Positions 55,167 through 64,000 of a stretch of 64,000 nt of DNA are shown here, one piece after another. The notes beneath the pieces are model-generated. The model did no database searches. It was not told where the DNA came from and worked only from the letters and a program-made list of their open reading frames with translations. The stretch covers positions 186,001 to 250,000 of the forward strand of contig NZ_VLNY01000005.1 in NCBI RefSeq assembly GCF_008297975.1. Direction: 5' to 3'. The stretch comes from Antrihabitans cavernicola (GTDB lineage: Bacteria; Actinomycetota; Actinomycetes; Mycobacteriales; Mycobacteriaceae). Position 1 is the stretch's first letter, and each line of letters opens with the position of its first letter. The position numbers and the translations under genes were made by a program.

Positions 55167-55220
55167 TGCTGTTCTCTCCTCGCCTACTACAACCTGCCCG
55201 GGTACGTCAGACAGTCTGCC

Positions 55221-55982
55221 CTATTGCGCCTCGAGCCATTTACGGCCTGCCTCGGCTGCATGCGAGAGCGCGGTGAATTCACCGACGTACCCGGCTGCGA
55301 CGCCGACAACCGGGATCATCCCCAGGTAGCGAAATATCTTGGTGGGCTTGGGTCTTCGCTCCAACTCTCCGCTCAGGCCGCGCATGGTGTGAGCGAGCCG
55401 CCACAGCGTTCGCGCCAGCGCGAGCGGTGCCCACGAGTTCTGCTCCTGATCACCCGAACCCTTCAGCGTGACTGGGGCCTCACCCTGCGGTGCTGCAGCG
55501 TTGGGGCCGGGGGTCACGTCGTCGGGGATGGTGCGCTGGCACAGCACCTGGGCGAGTAGTCGAACCTGGTCGTGGCGGTCCGTCACCCCACGCTCTCGGG
55601 CCGTCGCGATGAGGACGATCGCCTGGTTGCCGAACCCCAGCATCTTCTGCAGCGGCAGTCGCTGCGCCAGCGGTCCGAGCACGTTGGGAAAGGCCACCAC
55701 CAGGTTGTTCAGCGCGCCGACGCGGCGCACCCACCATTCGCAGCGCTCATCGACGGACTTCTCGTCCCATGCCTTGGTGCCTGGAACGTCCGCCGCGTTG
55801 AACGCCCACGCGACGGCGTCCAAACCGCGATCGGCCAAGGAGCCTGCCGGGGCATCGTCCTTGGTTCGGCCCTTGATGCCCAGCGGATCGGTGCTCGACA
55901 GCACCTCCAGGACGGGATCGATGATCCCGACCACGCGAGTGAGTACGTCTACGACTTCCTGATCGCCTAGCGGTTCACTCAT
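55221..55982 (-). CDS. conserved actinobacterial protein, function unknown
   Basis: 253 aa. ATG overlaps the fbiC stop (ATGA). Ala/Leu-rich helical protein with [17 protein letters not shown] near 85, a Pro/Ala linker around 155, and a C-terminal hydrophobic helix ([16 protein letters not shown]). No catalytic motif recognised. It may be a membrane-associated protein acting with FbiC or FdxC by position only. Confidence 0.7.
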   Translation of the reverse strand: MSEPLGDQEVVDVLTRVVGIIDPVLEVLSSTDPLGIKGRTKDDAPAGSLADRGLDAVAWAFNAADVPGTKAWDEKSVDERCEWWVRRVGALNNLVVAFPNVLGPLAQRLPLQKMLGFGNQAIVLIATARERGVTDRHDQVRLLAQVLCQRTIPDDVTPGPNAAAPQGEAPVTLKGSGDQEQNSWAPLALARTLWRLAHTMRGLSGELERRPKPTKIFRYLGMIPVVGVAAGYVGEFTALSHAAEAGRKWLEAQ

Positions 55983-58540
55983 GCTGCTGGGTTCCCCTCT
56001 CGAAGAGCGTGCGTTGTCGTACGTTCCCGGGCGGGCCGCCCGATGCCTTCGGCGATTGCTCGCAATTCCTGGACGGTCTTTTCCGACCCGTGTTGCGAGC
56101 CGGCCATCCTGGAGATGGTTTCCTCCATCAAGGTGCCGCCCAGGTCGTTCGCACCGCCGTTGAGCATCGCCTGCGTTCCGGTGACCCCGAGCTTCACCCA
56201 GCTGGTCTGAATATTCGAGATTCGTCCGTGCAGCATGATTCGGGCGAGCGCATGGACGGCGCGGTTGTCCCTGTTCGTCGGTCCGGGGCGAGAGGCTCCG
56301 GCGAGGTAGAGCGGTGAGCTCTGATGGACGAAGGGCAAGGGCACGAATTCGGTGAATCCGCCTGTCTTGTCCTGGATTCCGCGCAGCACGCGCAAGTGAC
56401 CCACCCAGTGCTTCGGATTGTCTACGTGCCCGTACATCATGGTGGAGCTGGACCGCAGTCCCACTTCGTGCGCTGTGGTGACGACGTCGATCCAGGTCGC
56501 GGTGGGCAGCTTGCCCTTGGTCAGCACCCAGCGCACCTCGTCGTCGAGGATCTCGGCGGCGGTACCCGGAATGGTGTCCAAGCCGGCTTCACGAAGCTCG
56601 ATCAGCCAGTCCCGCACGCTTTGCCCACCCCGTGACGCACCGTTCACGATTTCCATCGGACTGAAGGCGTGGACGTGCATCGACGGCACCCGCTCCTTCA
56701 CGGCTCGCACCAGGTCAGCGTAGCCGGTCACCGGCAGTTCGGGGTCGATTCCGCCCTGCATGCACACTTCCGTTGCACCGGCGACGTGAGCCTCCCAGGC
56801 GCGGTCGGCAACCTCTTTGGTAGACAACGTGAATGCGTCGGCGTCACCCTTCCGCTGCGCGAACGCGCAGAAGCGGCAGCCGGTGTAGCAGATGTTGGTG
56901 AAGTTGATATTTCTGTTCACCACGTAGGTGACGTTCTCCCCCACCGCGTCCTTGCGGAGCTGATCGGCCAGTGCCACTACAGCTTCCAAGCCAGGACCCT
57001 CCGCTGTCGCCAGCGCGAGATACTCGTCGTCGGTGCACCCTGCCGGGTCCTTCTCTGCAGAACGCAGGGCGGCAACAAGATCCGTGTCGACAGCGATGGG
57101 CGCAGAGAGGTTCAGCACCTGCTCGCGGACCGTGTCCCAGTCCCCGAAGGCGCTGCCGAGGTCGCTGCGCGTCTCGGTATTGCGTCCGGCGGTGTCGATT
57201 TCGGTGTTCAGGTCGGTGCGGCCCGTCGACTCCCACGACTCGTCCGGCTCCTGCCACGGCAGGCCGCTGGGCTTCGTATCGAGCTTGGCGAGCCCGGTCT
57301 CGGGGTCGGCGAGCGCGCGGACGTGAGTCGCGATGCGCGGGTCGATCCACGGCGAGCCTGCCAGCACGTATTGCGGCTGGGCAGCGGTGCGCTCGGTGAG
57401 CACATAGCCCGCGGCAGCGGTGATCTCGGCGAGCGTGTCCAGATTGGGCCACGGCCGTTCGGGATTGACGTGGTCGGGGGTCAGGGGCGAGACGCCACCC
57501 CAGTCGTCGACACCGGCTTCGACGAGCGCCTGGCATTCGTCGGCCGACACGAGATTCGGCGGCGCTTGAATACGCATGCCCGGTCCGAGAACCAACCTGG
57601 CAACGGCGATGGCGGCACGGAATTCCTCGAGACCGGCATCCGGCGTATCCCGCATCGCCGTATCGTCCTTGGCCAGGAAATTCTGCACGATCACTTCTTG
57701 GATATGACCGAACGCCTTGTGCGACTTACGAATCGCTTGGATCGACTCGGCTCGCTCGGTCAGGTTCTCCCCGATGCCCACGAGAATGCCGGTGGTGAAC
57801 GGCACGTTGAGCCTGCCCGCGTCCGTCAGCGTGCGGAGGCGCACTGCCGGATCCTTGTCGGGACTCCCGTAGTGGCATTCACCCTTGTCGGTGTACAACC
57901 GGGTGGCGGTGGTCTCGAGCATCATGCCCATCGACGGCGCTACCGGCTTCAAACGCGACAGCTCTTCCCAACTGAGCACGCCCGGGTTCAGGTGTGGCAG
58001 CAGTCCGGTCTCTTCGAGTACTCGAATCGACATGGCGCGCAGGTAATCCAGCGTCGAGTCGTAGCCACGGGCATCCAGCCATTCCTTGGCCTCGGGCCAC
58101 CGCGCCTCGGGGCGGTCACCGAGGGTGAACAGCGCTTCCTTGCAACCCAACTCGGCGCCCTGGCGAGCGATTTCGAGCACCTCGTCCGGTTCGAGGAACA
58201 TCCCCTTACCCTCGGCCCGCAGCTTCCCCGGCACCGTGACGAACGTGCAGTAGTGGCACTTGTCGCGGCACAGGCGGGTCAGCGGAATGAACACCTTGCG
58301 GGAATACGTAATCGCTTTGGGTCGGCCTGCTGCCGCGAGTCCCGCATCACGCACGCGCGCCGCGGACGAACACAGGTCCGTCAAGTCGGCGCCGCGGGCG
58401 TGCAGCAGAACGGTCGATTCATCGACATTGAGAGTCACACCGTCCCGAGCGCGACGCAGAGCACGACGCATAGCGGAAGCGCTGGGTATCGGCGCGGGGA
58501 CAGTGGGCGCAGTGGCAGGCACAGTGGGGTCCGGCAACAT
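55979..58540 (-). CDS. fbiC: FbiC, 7,8-didemethyl-8-hydroxy-5-deazariboflavin (FO) synthase
   Basis: 853 aa from ATG 58540, near the 856 aa of M. tuberculosis FbiC; starts at 58546 or 58567 are possible. It fuses CofG (about 60-400) and CofH (about 520-850): both carry radical-SAM C-x3-C-x2-C motifs (L-C-R-D-K-C-H-Y-C and I-C-Y-T-G-C-R-F-C). Makes FO from tyrosine and an amino-uracil, the chromophore of F420. Feeds the F420-dependent enzymes in this window. Confidence 0.93.
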   Translation of the reverse strand: MLPDPTVPATAPTVPAPIPSASAMRRALRRARDGVTLNVDESTVLLHARGADLTDLCSSAARVRDAGLAAAGRPKAITYSRKVFIPLTRLCRDKCHYCTFVTVPGKLRAEGKGMFLEPDEVLEIARQGAELGCKEALFTLGDRPEARWPEAKEWLDARGYDSTLDYLRAMSIRVLEETGLLPHLNPGVLSWEELSRLKPVAPSMGMMLETTATRLYTDKGECHYGSPDKDPAVRLRTLTDAGRLNVPFTTGILVGIGENLTERAESIQAIRKSHKAFGHIQEVIVQNFLAKDDTAMRDTPDAGLEEFRAAIAVARLVLGPGMRIQAPPNLVSADECQALVEAGVDDWGGVSPLTPDHVNPERPWPNLDTLAEITAAAGYVLTERTAAQPQYVLAGSPWIDPRIATHVRALADPETGLAKLDTKPSGLPWQEPDESWESTGRTDLNTEIDTAGRNTETRSDLGSAFGDWDTVREQVLNLSAPIAVDTDLVAALRSAEKDPAGCTDDEYLALATAEGPGLEAVVALADQLRKDAVGENVTYVVNRNINFTNICYTGCRFCAFAQRKGDADAFTLSTKEVADRAWEAHVAGATEVCMQGGIDPELPVTGYADLVRAVKERVPSMHVHAFSPMEIVNGASRGGQSVRDWLIELREAGLDTIPGTAAEILDDEVRWVLTKGKLPTATWIDVVTTAHEVGLRSSSTMMYGHVDNPKHWVGHLRVLRGIQDKTGGFTEFVPLPFVHQSSPLYLAGASRPGPTNRDNRAVHALARIMLHGRISNIQTSWVKLGVTGTQAMLNGGANDLGGTLMEETISRMAGSQHGSEKTVQELRAIAEGIGRPARERTTTHALREGNPAA

Positions 58541-58644
58541 AGTCACCGTCCGATCATGCGCCACCATGCGTTGTGCCTGCCACCGGGTGCGACTTCGCCG
58601 CAGGTGAGCGGTTCCTTGGTGTAGAGACCAATTAACCACTCACC

Positions 58645-58659
58645 TGAGCCGAAGGCTCA
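58645..58659 (-). terminator. hairpin TGAGCC-TTC-GGCTCA, possible terminator
   Basis: Perfect 6-bp stem with a very tight loop, 1 nt after the small secreted protein gene's stop; only G/T-mixed sequence follows, with no T run. Likely a 3' stabilising hairpin or weak terminator before fbiC. Confidence 0.45.
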
Positions 58660-58660
58660 C

Positions 58661-59023
58661 CTACTGGCTGGCGGAGGGGAACCAATCGCCGATCGGCAGT
58701 GGTGGCAGCGCATGCACGGCCGCGACGGCGGCGTTGCAGGGGATGTCGTGGATGGCATACCCGATCACATTCGGGCGCGACGCGCACACGTAGTTGCCGA
58801 GTCTGTCGTAGTTGTAGGTGACGGTATCGGCGTAGTACTGCGACGTGACGGACAGTTTGTCCGGCGAGACCGTGCACGTTGCTTGCCCGTACGGAAGTGG
58901 ATTCGGGCATGACGGCGTCGGGCTCACGCCCACAGGTGCGGCGACGGCCGTACCCGCGCCCAGCAGCGCGATCGAACTCGCGGCCGCAGCAATACCGAGA
59001 GTGCGGATCAGGGTGATCTTCAT
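58661..59023 (-). CDS. small secreted protein
   Basis: 120 aa from ATG 59023 (AAAGG upstream). Signal peptide: M-K-I-T-L-I-R-T-L-G-I-A-A-A-A-S-S-I-A-L, cleavage at A-V-A-A. The mature part is Pro/Ser/Cys-containing, with C-P-N-P-L-P-Y-G, D-T-V-T-Y-N-Y-D and several cysteines (C-T-V, C-A-S, C-N-A) suited to disulfides. No family recognised. Probably extracellular or periplasmic. Confidence 0.7.
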   Translation of the reverse strand: MKITLIRTLGIAAAASSIALLGAGTAVAAPVGVSPTPSCPNPLPYGQATCTVSPDKLSVTSQYYADTVTYNYDRLGNYVCASRPNVIGYAIHDIPCNAAVAAVHALPPLPIGDWFPSASQ

Positions 59024-59155
59024 GAGCAAGCCTTTCGGTCGGTCGTGGAAGGTGAACGCGAGCGCCATTGTTGTCAGGCATGCGAATTGCCCCCATTTCC
59101 AGGGGCACAGCAACGTTCGCTTTGTCCGATCGCGGTTTTCGTGGAGCATGGCGTC

Positions 59156-59659
59156 ATGTCACAGCAACCGAACGTGATGATGGTGGCGCCCGCGCTGCAG
59201 CCGAGCCCGAAAGCGAAGCACCTGTGGGCCATCAATGCGGCACTGTTCTGGATACTGCCGCTGATCGGCCAGATCGTGTGGGCGATCGTCGACGGCAACG
59301 CCTTCACCTGGCCACACGTGCTGGTGTTCGTCGCCTTCGTCGTGCTTGCCGGAGCACACATTCTGATCGTTCCGAGGTGGCGTTTCGCTGTGCATCGTTG
59401 GGAGATCAGCGCCGACGCGGTCTACACGCAGACCGGTTGGTTCAACCAGGAACGCCGGATCGCGCCGATCTCCCGCGTGCAGACCGTCGACACTGAGCGG
59501 GGACCGATCGATCGCATGCTCGGATTGTCGACCGTGACCGTGACGACGGCATCGTCTGCGGGGGCCGTGAAGATCACTGCACTGGATCAGGACGTGGCGG
59601 ATCGGACCGTGACGTCGTTGACCGAGATCGCAGGTCGCCATCTGGGTGACGCGACATGA
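59156..59659 (+). CDS. bacterial PH-domain (bPH2/DUF304) membrane protein, short
   Basis: 167 aa from ATG 59156, GGAG 10 nt upstream. Two membrane helices (L-F-W-I-L-P-L-I-G-Q-I-V-W-A-I and V-L-V-F-V-A-F-V-V-L-A) precede a bPH2 domain: R-W-E-I-S-A-D-A-V-Y-T-Q-T-G-W, I-A-P-I-S-R-V-Q-T-V-D-T and L-G-L-S-T-V-T-V-T-T. Coupled to the next gene (4-nt overlap). YdbS-like. Confidence 0.85.
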   Translation: MSQQPNVMMVAPALQPSPKAKHLWAINAALFWILPLIGQIVWAIVDGNAFTWPHVLVFVAFVVLAGAHILIVPRWRFAVHRWEISADAVYTQTGWFNQERRIAPISRVQTVDTERGPIDRMLGLSTVTVTTASSAGAVKITALDQDVADRTVTSLTEIAGRHLGDAT

Positions 59660-61200
59660 CCCAGCTGGTACCGCCCGAGGAGTCGGGCGCCGACGCGCTG
59701 AGCGTCGAGCAGGAACTGCCCTGGCAGCGGCTCGACAAACGCATGCTGCTGGTGCACCCGGTCAACGAGTTGGTGAAGTTGCTGCCTGTGGTGCTGGTGT
59801 CGCTGATCGTCGGCACGCAGAGCGGCAATCACTTCTGGGGTCTTATTCCGCTGGCGATCATCGTCGGGTTCGCGTTGCTGCGCTGGTTCACCACCGCGTA
59901 CCGGATCGGACCCGTCCACATCGAGTTGCGGACCGGGCTGCTCCAGAAGAAGTTGTTGTCGGTACCCCGGAGCAGAATTCGATCAGTCGACGTCGAAGCA
60001 AATCTGCTGCACCGCATGCTCGGGCTGTCGGTGGTGCGGATCGGTACCAGCCACCAGACAGGGCGAGGCGACGAGAAGTTCGAGCTCAACGCGCTCGACG
60101 CAAGCCTGGTGCCTGGTCTGCGAGAAGCGTTGATGACGAAACATGCGACGCCAGAGATCGAGGACATACCCGCAGATCGTTCCGTCGCGGTGGAGATCAG
60201 CCACTTCAACCCGGCTTGGGTGCGGTACGCGCCGTTCTCGTCCACGGGCGTCGTCGCCATCGCGGCCCTGGTCGGCGTCGGCTTTCAATACGGCCTCGGC
60301 GAGAAAGTGGCCGATTCCTCGGCAGTCTCGTCGGCACTCGATTCGGCGACGAAGGTCGGGATCATCGTCGCGGTACTGGTCGGGCTGGTGGTGCTGCTGA
60401 TCGCCGCGAGCCTGCTCGCCTGCGTTCGGTATCTGCTCAACTACGGCAACCTGCGGGTCACCGACGACGGCAAGGTGCTCCACGTCAGTCACGGCGTGCT
60501 CAAGACCCGCCAGACCTCGTTGGACCGCGGCAGGCTGCGCGGCACCGCATTGAAGGAGCCACTGCTGCTGCGCCTGGTCGGCGGGGCGAAGGTGGACGCG
60601 ATCATGACCGGCGTCAGCTCGGCGGCGCGCGAATCGTCGCTGGTGTTGCCGCAAGCTCCCGTCGCGGAGGCACATCGGATGATGAATACGGTGACGGGCG
60701 ATCCGGCTCCCGTGGCGGTACCGCTGATCGGGCATGGCCCTGCGGCGACGCGACGCAGGTTCACGCGGGCGTTGCTTCCCGTGTTGCTGCTGGCGGTGAT
60801 CGTCGTGGTGCTGCAGTTGGTCGGAGTGCCGATGCCGGTCCTGGTGTGGGTGGCGCTGGCGGTGCTGATCGTGGCGGCGGTCTTGCTCGGCTGGGATCGG
60901 TCTCGCGGCCTCGGCCACGCGGTGCTCCCCGGTTGGCTGATCACGCGGAGCGGTTCACTCGACCGCGATCGCGAATGCCTGCAGGCGGGCGGCATCATCG
61001 GGTGGACGGTGAAGCAGAGCTACTTTCAACGCCGAGCCGGCGTGTCGACGGTAGTCGCCGCAACGCCCGCCGGACGGCAGGGCTACTGGGTGCTGGACCT
61101 GCCGATCGAGCAGGCGTGGGAACTGGTCGAGTCGGTGACGCCAGGGGCGGGAAGTATCTGGGTGCGCAAGGTCGAGACCGATCGGGCGCTGCCGGGCTAA
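59656..61200 (+). CDS. bacterial PH-domain membrane protein, YdbT-like
   Basis: 514 aa. Several membrane helices with at least two bPH2 domains (R-T-G-L-L-Q-K-K-L-L-S-V-P-R-S-R-I-R-S-V-D, and near 390-500 a third: R-S-G-S-L-D-R-D-R-E). YdbS/YdbT pairs in Bacillus raise resistance to some antimicrobials; a general membrane-protective role is an inference. Overlaps the previous gene by ATGA. Confidence 0.85.
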   Translation: MTQLVPPEESGADALSVEQELPWQRLDKRMLLVHPVNELVKLLPVVLVSLIVGTQSGNHFWGLIPLAIIVGFALLRWFTTAYRIGPVHIELRTGLLQKKLLSVPRSRIRSVDVEANLLHRMLGLSVVRIGTSHQTGRGDEKFELNALDASLVPGLREALMTKHATPEIEDIPADRSVAVEISHFNPAWVRYAPFSSTGVVAIAALVGVGFQYGLGEKVADSSAVSSALDSATKVGIIVAVLVGLVVLLIAASLLACVRYLLNYGNLRVTDDGKVLHVSHGVLKTRQTSLDRGRLRGTALKEPLLLRLVGGAKVDAIMTGVSSAARESSLVLPQAPVAEAHRMMNTVTGDPAPVAVPLIGHGPAATRRRFTRALLPVLLLAVIVVVLQLVGVPMPVLVWVALAVLIVAAVLLGWDRSRGLGHAVLPGWLITRSGSLDRDRECLQAGGIIGWTVKQSYFQRRAGVSTVVAATPAGRQGYWVLDLPIEQAWELVESVTPGAGSIWVRKVETDRALPG

Positions 61201-61203
61201 CCT
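61198..61203 (+). promoter_or_regulatory. TAACCT -10 box for the GH38 gene, overlapping a stop codon
   Basis: TAACCT ends 6 nt before ATG 61210; its TAA is the stop codon of the PH-domain gene (61198-61200). Leaderless start likely, as no ribosome site is present. Confidence 0.4.
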
Positions 61204-61209
61204 TGCGCC

Positions 61210-64000
61210 ATGCACGACGACCGTCGGATTGTCGAAGCTCGTATCGCCCGATTCGCCGATAAGCGCCTGCCATCCGCGGTGTATCAGGCCTATTCGCCTG
61301 CGACCATCACGGCATGGACCGCGCCGGACGAACCGGTTCCGTTTACCGAGGCGGTGACAAAGAAGTTCAGCCCCATCGATATCGGCACTGCGTGGGGAAA
61401 GCCGTGGGGCACCATGTGGATTCACGCCACCGGCTCGGTGCCACCCGAATGGCTCGACAAGCAGGGCCGCCCTCCGCGCGGGACCGTCGCAGAGTTGCTC
61501 GTGGACCCCGGCTTCACCGGCGGACCCGGATTCAACGCCGAAGCCTTGGCATTTCGCCCGGACGGTTCGACGGTCAAGGCGATCTCGCCGTTCAACGCAT
61601 ATGTCCCGGTCGATCCCGGCGAGCCACTGGACCTCTACATCGAGGCCGCCGCCAACCCGGACATCATGAAGTCCGCATTCTCGCCGACGAACTTGGGCGA
61701 CAAGACAACTGCGGGATCGGGTCCGCTGTATCGGCTGAGCCGGGTCGAGTTCGCATTGCGGAACACGATGGTCTGGGCACTGCAGCAGGACATCGCGGTT
61801 TTGACCGGCTTGATGCACGCGCTGCCCGAGGACCTCCCCCGCCGCCACGAAATTCTGCGCGCGTTGGAGCGCATGCTGGACGCGGTCGACCCGGAAGACA
61901 TTCGTGGCACCGCCTCCGCAGGGCGCGCCGAGCTCCGTGAAGTTCTGGAGCGACCCGCATATGCCAGCGCGCACAACCTGATTGCCGTCGGGCACGCCCA
62001 CATCGACTCCGCCTGGCTGTGGCCGATCCGCGAGACCGTTCGCAAATGCGCGCGGACCTTCTCCAACATGATCGAGCTGATGGACCGCCGTCCCGACTTC
62101 CGGTTCGCCTGCTCGTCGGCGCAGCAGTTCGCGTGGATCAAGGAGTTCTACCCCGAGCTGTTCGAGCGGATCAAAGCCAAAGTTGCTGCAGGACAGTTTG
62201 TTCCGGTCGGCGGTATGTGGGTGGAATCGGACACCAACATGCCAGGCGGCGAAGCGATGGCTAGACAGTTCGTCGCGGGGAAGCGCTTCTTTTGGGATGA
62301 GTTCGGCATCGATACGCCCGAGGCGTGGCTGCCCGACTCGTTCGGGTACTCGGCCGCGCTGCCGCAGATAGTCCGGTCGTCGGGGTCGGATTACTTTCTG
62401 ACGCAGAAGATCTCCTGGAACCAGACCAACAAGATGCCGCACCACACCTTCTTGTGGGAGGGCATCGACGGAACCCGCGTATTCACGCATTTTCCGCCTG
62501 TCGACAAGTACAACTCGGATCTCAGTGGCTCCGATCTCGCTCACGCCCAAAGCAATTACCGCGAGAAGGGCGCCGGAACCGTATCCCTCGTTCCCTTCGG
62601 CTGGGGCGACGGCGGCGGCGGCCCGACACGCGAGATGCTCGCCGTCGCCGATCGGACCAAGTCTCTGGAAGGCTCCCCCACCGTCTCGCTCGGATCGCCC
62701 GTCGAGTTCTTCCATCGCGCGCAAGCCGAATATCCCAATCCGCCGGTGTGGTCCGGTGAGTTGTACCTCGAAATTCACCGCGGCACCTACACATCGCAGG
62801 CGAACACCAAGCAGGGCAATCGTCGTAGCGAGCATCTGCTGCGTGAGGCCGAACTGTGGGCGGCCACAGCAGCGGTGCGCGGCGATGTGGAGTACCCGTA
62901 CGACGACCTGGAACACGTCTGGCGTCTGGTGCTGCTGCAGCAGTTCCACGACATCCTGCCCGGCAGCTCCATCGCCTGGGTGCACCAAGACGCCGAACGC
63001 AACTATGCCGCCGTGTCGAAGCGTCTCGAGGCGGTGATCGGCTCGGCGCTTACCTCCTTGGCAGGAAAGGGCCGGAAAGCGTTGACGTTCAACGCAGGTC
63101 CGTATTTCCGATCGGGTGTTGCAGCGCTCGGGGCCGGCACCGTTACCACCCCCGACAGTTCGGCTCCCAAACCCTATCGTCGCGGCTTCGTGCTCGACAA
63201 CGGACTGCTGCGCGTGCAGATTTCCGCCAAGGGGCTGGTGACATCGATGGTCGATGCGGCCTCGGGTCGAGAGGCGATCGCACCCGGATCGGTCGGCAAT
63301 CTGCTGCAGCTGCACCGGGATACGCCCAACGAATGGGATGCCTGGGACATCGACGAGTTCTACCGTCGTACCGTCACCGATCTCGTCGATCTGGATTCGA
63401 TACTGCCGGAGGGCAACGACGTTGTCGTCACGCGCAGCTTCGGTGAATCCACGATCGTGCAACGACTTTCGCTGCCCGCCGACTCGCATGCGTTGCAGAT
63501 CACCAACGAGATCGACTGGCACGAAACCGAGAAACTGCTCAAGCTGTCCTTTCCGTTGGACGTGCACGCAGATCGCAGCGCATCGGAAACCCAGTTCGGC
63601 CATGTATTTCGGCCGACGCATTCCAACACGTCATGGGATTTCGCGAAGTTCGAGATCTGCGCGCATCGCTGGGTACACGTCGCCGAAACCGGTTACGGCG
63701 TAGCGGTGACCAATGATTCGACATACGGCCACGACATCGGGAGGCAAGCACGCGATGCCGGTGGCACCACAACCACCGTGCGGCTTTCGCTGCTCCGCGC
63801 ACCGCGCTTCCCCGATCCGCACACCGACCAGGGCCGCCATGTGTTGCGGGTTGCTGTTCGGCCCAACGCCACCATCGGCGATGCAGTCGAAGAGGGCTAC
63901 CGGATCAACCTGACGCCGCGCACCGTCAAGGGTGCCGTCGACGCGGTGGAACCGCTGCTGCAGGTGTCCAATCCGGCAGTGGTCGTCGAAGCGGTTAAGC
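61210..64000 (+). CDS. alpha-mannosidase, glycoside hydrolase 38 (3' end outside window)
   Basis: At least 930 residues; open to the window end. GH38 zinc-site H262-A-H264-I-D266-S-A-W-L-W-P, and the catalytic nucleophile D376 in L-P-D-S-F-G-Y-S. The central three-helix bundle segment has H-D-I-L-P-G-S-S-I-A-W-V-H-Q-D (residues 580-600). Bacterial cytosolic type that cleaves alpha-mannosides, perhaps from cell-wall mannans or taken-up oligosaccharides. Homologue of mycobacterial Rv0648-like enzymes. Confidence 0.88.
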   Translation, partial: MHDDRRIVEARIARFADKRLPSAVYQAYSPATITAWTAPDEPVPFTEAVTKKFSPIDIGTAWGKPWGTMWIHATGSVPPEWLDKQGRPPRGTVAELLVDPGFTGGPGFNAEALAFRPDGSTVKAISPFNAYVPVDPGEPLDLYIEAAANPDIMKSAFSPTNLGDKTTAGSGPLYRLSRVEFALRNTMVWALQQDIAVLTGLMHALPEDLPRRHEILRALERMLDAVDPEDIRGTASAGRAELREVLERPAYASAHNLIAVGHAHIDSAWLWPIRETVRKCARTFSNMIELMDRRPDFRFACSSAQQFAWIKEFYPELFERIKAKVAAGQFVPVGGMWVESDTNMPGGEAMARQFVAGKRFFWDEFGIDTPEAWLPDSFGYSAALPQIVRSSGSDYFLTQKISWNQTNKMPHHTFLWEGIDGTRVFTHFPPVDKYNSDLSGSDLAHAQSNYREKGAGTVSLVPFGWGDGGGGPTREMLAVADRTKSLEGSPTVSLGSPVEFFHRAQAEYPNPPVWSGELYLEIHRGTYTSQANTKQGNRRSEHLLREAELWAATAAVRGDVEYPYDDLEHVWRLVLLQQFHDILPGSSIAWVHQDAERNYAAVSKRLEAVIGSALTSLAGKGRKALTFNAGPYFRSGVAALGAGTVTTPDSSAPKPYRRGFVLDNGLLRVQISAKGLVTSMVDAASGREAIAPGSVGNLLQLHRDTPNEWDAWDIDEFYRRTVTDLVDLDSILPEGNDVVVTRSFGESTIVQRLSLPADSHALQITNEIDWHETEKLLKLSFPLDVHADRSASETQFGHVFRPTHSNTSWDFAKFEICAHRWVHVAETGYGVAVTNDSTYGHDIGRQARDAGGTTTTVRLSLLRAPRFPDPHTDQGRHVLRVAVRPNATIGDAVEEGYRINLTPRTVKGAVDAVEPLLQVSNPAVVVEAVK

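Noticed and set aside
56669-58624. 651-codon forward ORF opposite fbiC
   Set aside because: Shadow frame; fbiC has both radical-SAM motifs on the other strand.
60955-63621. 888-codon reverse ORF opposite the GH38 gene
   Set aside because: Antisense shadow of a high-GC gene; arginine-rich low-similarity translation, while the forward frame has all GH38 motifs.

Overview
The window reads as chromosomal DNA of a high-GC, mycolic-acid-type actinomycete, most likely Rhodococcus or a close relative. This follows from the proteins and gene order: FbiC (coenzyme F420), LpqY-SugABC (trehalose uptake), GpgS, SigE-RseA-HtrA-TatB and DapD/DapE/DapC lie in an order that matches, from memory, the Mycobacterium tuberculosis Rv1173-Rv1238 block. 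GTG starts, 4-nt gene overlaps and TANNNT -10 boxes 6-7 nt before a start codon (leaderless transcripts) are frequent. No rRNA, tRNA or CRISPR array was seen.

Region by region. 1-2.6 kb is accessory: the first 43 codons of a carboxymuconolactone decarboxylase-like gene, a TIGR03086-type protein, and a translationally coupled methyltransferase/TIGR02391 pair. 2.7-8.5 kb is a four-gene mobile module: three tandem tyrosine recombinases plus a small DUF6262/TnpC-like coiled-coil protein, all coupled by 4-8 nt overlaps. Between it and sugC lies a 55-codon stump of a winged-helix (AlkZ-like) gene, which probably marks where the module entered the core chromosome. From 8.8 kb the core resumes: sugC-sugB-sugA-lpqY, an Rv1234-like membrane protein, an MgtE-N/CBS protein, a DUF1003 protein, two tandem lytic transglycosylases, mrp, a DinB protein, a DUF2156 protein, tatB, htrA, rseA, sigE, an O-methyltransferase, and a TetR/ABC exporter operon (to 28.6 kb).

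28.6-36 kb carries storage and methylglucose-polysaccharide precursor genes (glgC and glgA/glgM divergent, gpgS), with an rlmA-like methyltransferase, a DUF3117 mini-protein, tag, a DivIVA-like protein and folP. A PD-(D/E)XK-like gene follows, bracketed by two near-identical 48-bp palindromic repeats. 36-42 kb has fadD6, two LOG-family genes and a gluconate unit (gntK, gntP, gntR). 42-46.5 kb has dapE, a secreted beta-propeller, dapD, a carboxyethylornithine synthase-like dehydrogenase and a 44-aa basic protein. 46.5-49.6 kb has a decayed DUF222/HNH pseudogene, a small P-loop kinase, a SnoaL protein with a KstR-like box upstream, and two F420/FMN-type flavin proteins. 49.6-58.5 kb has fadD36, putA, rocA (proline catabolism), dapC, fdxC, an unknown gene and fbiC. 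The window ends with a small secreted protein, two bacterial PH-domain membrane proteins and a GH38 alpha-mannosidase that runs off the end.

Functional themes are lysine/diaminopimelate supply (dapC, dapD, dapE), envelope stress (sigE-rseA-htrA-tatB), trehalose and glucan metabolism, proline degradation and F420 biosynthesis and use. The most unusual parts are the recombinase module with its truncated target gene, the HEPN-like motif in the TIGR02391 protein, and the palindromic repeat pair.
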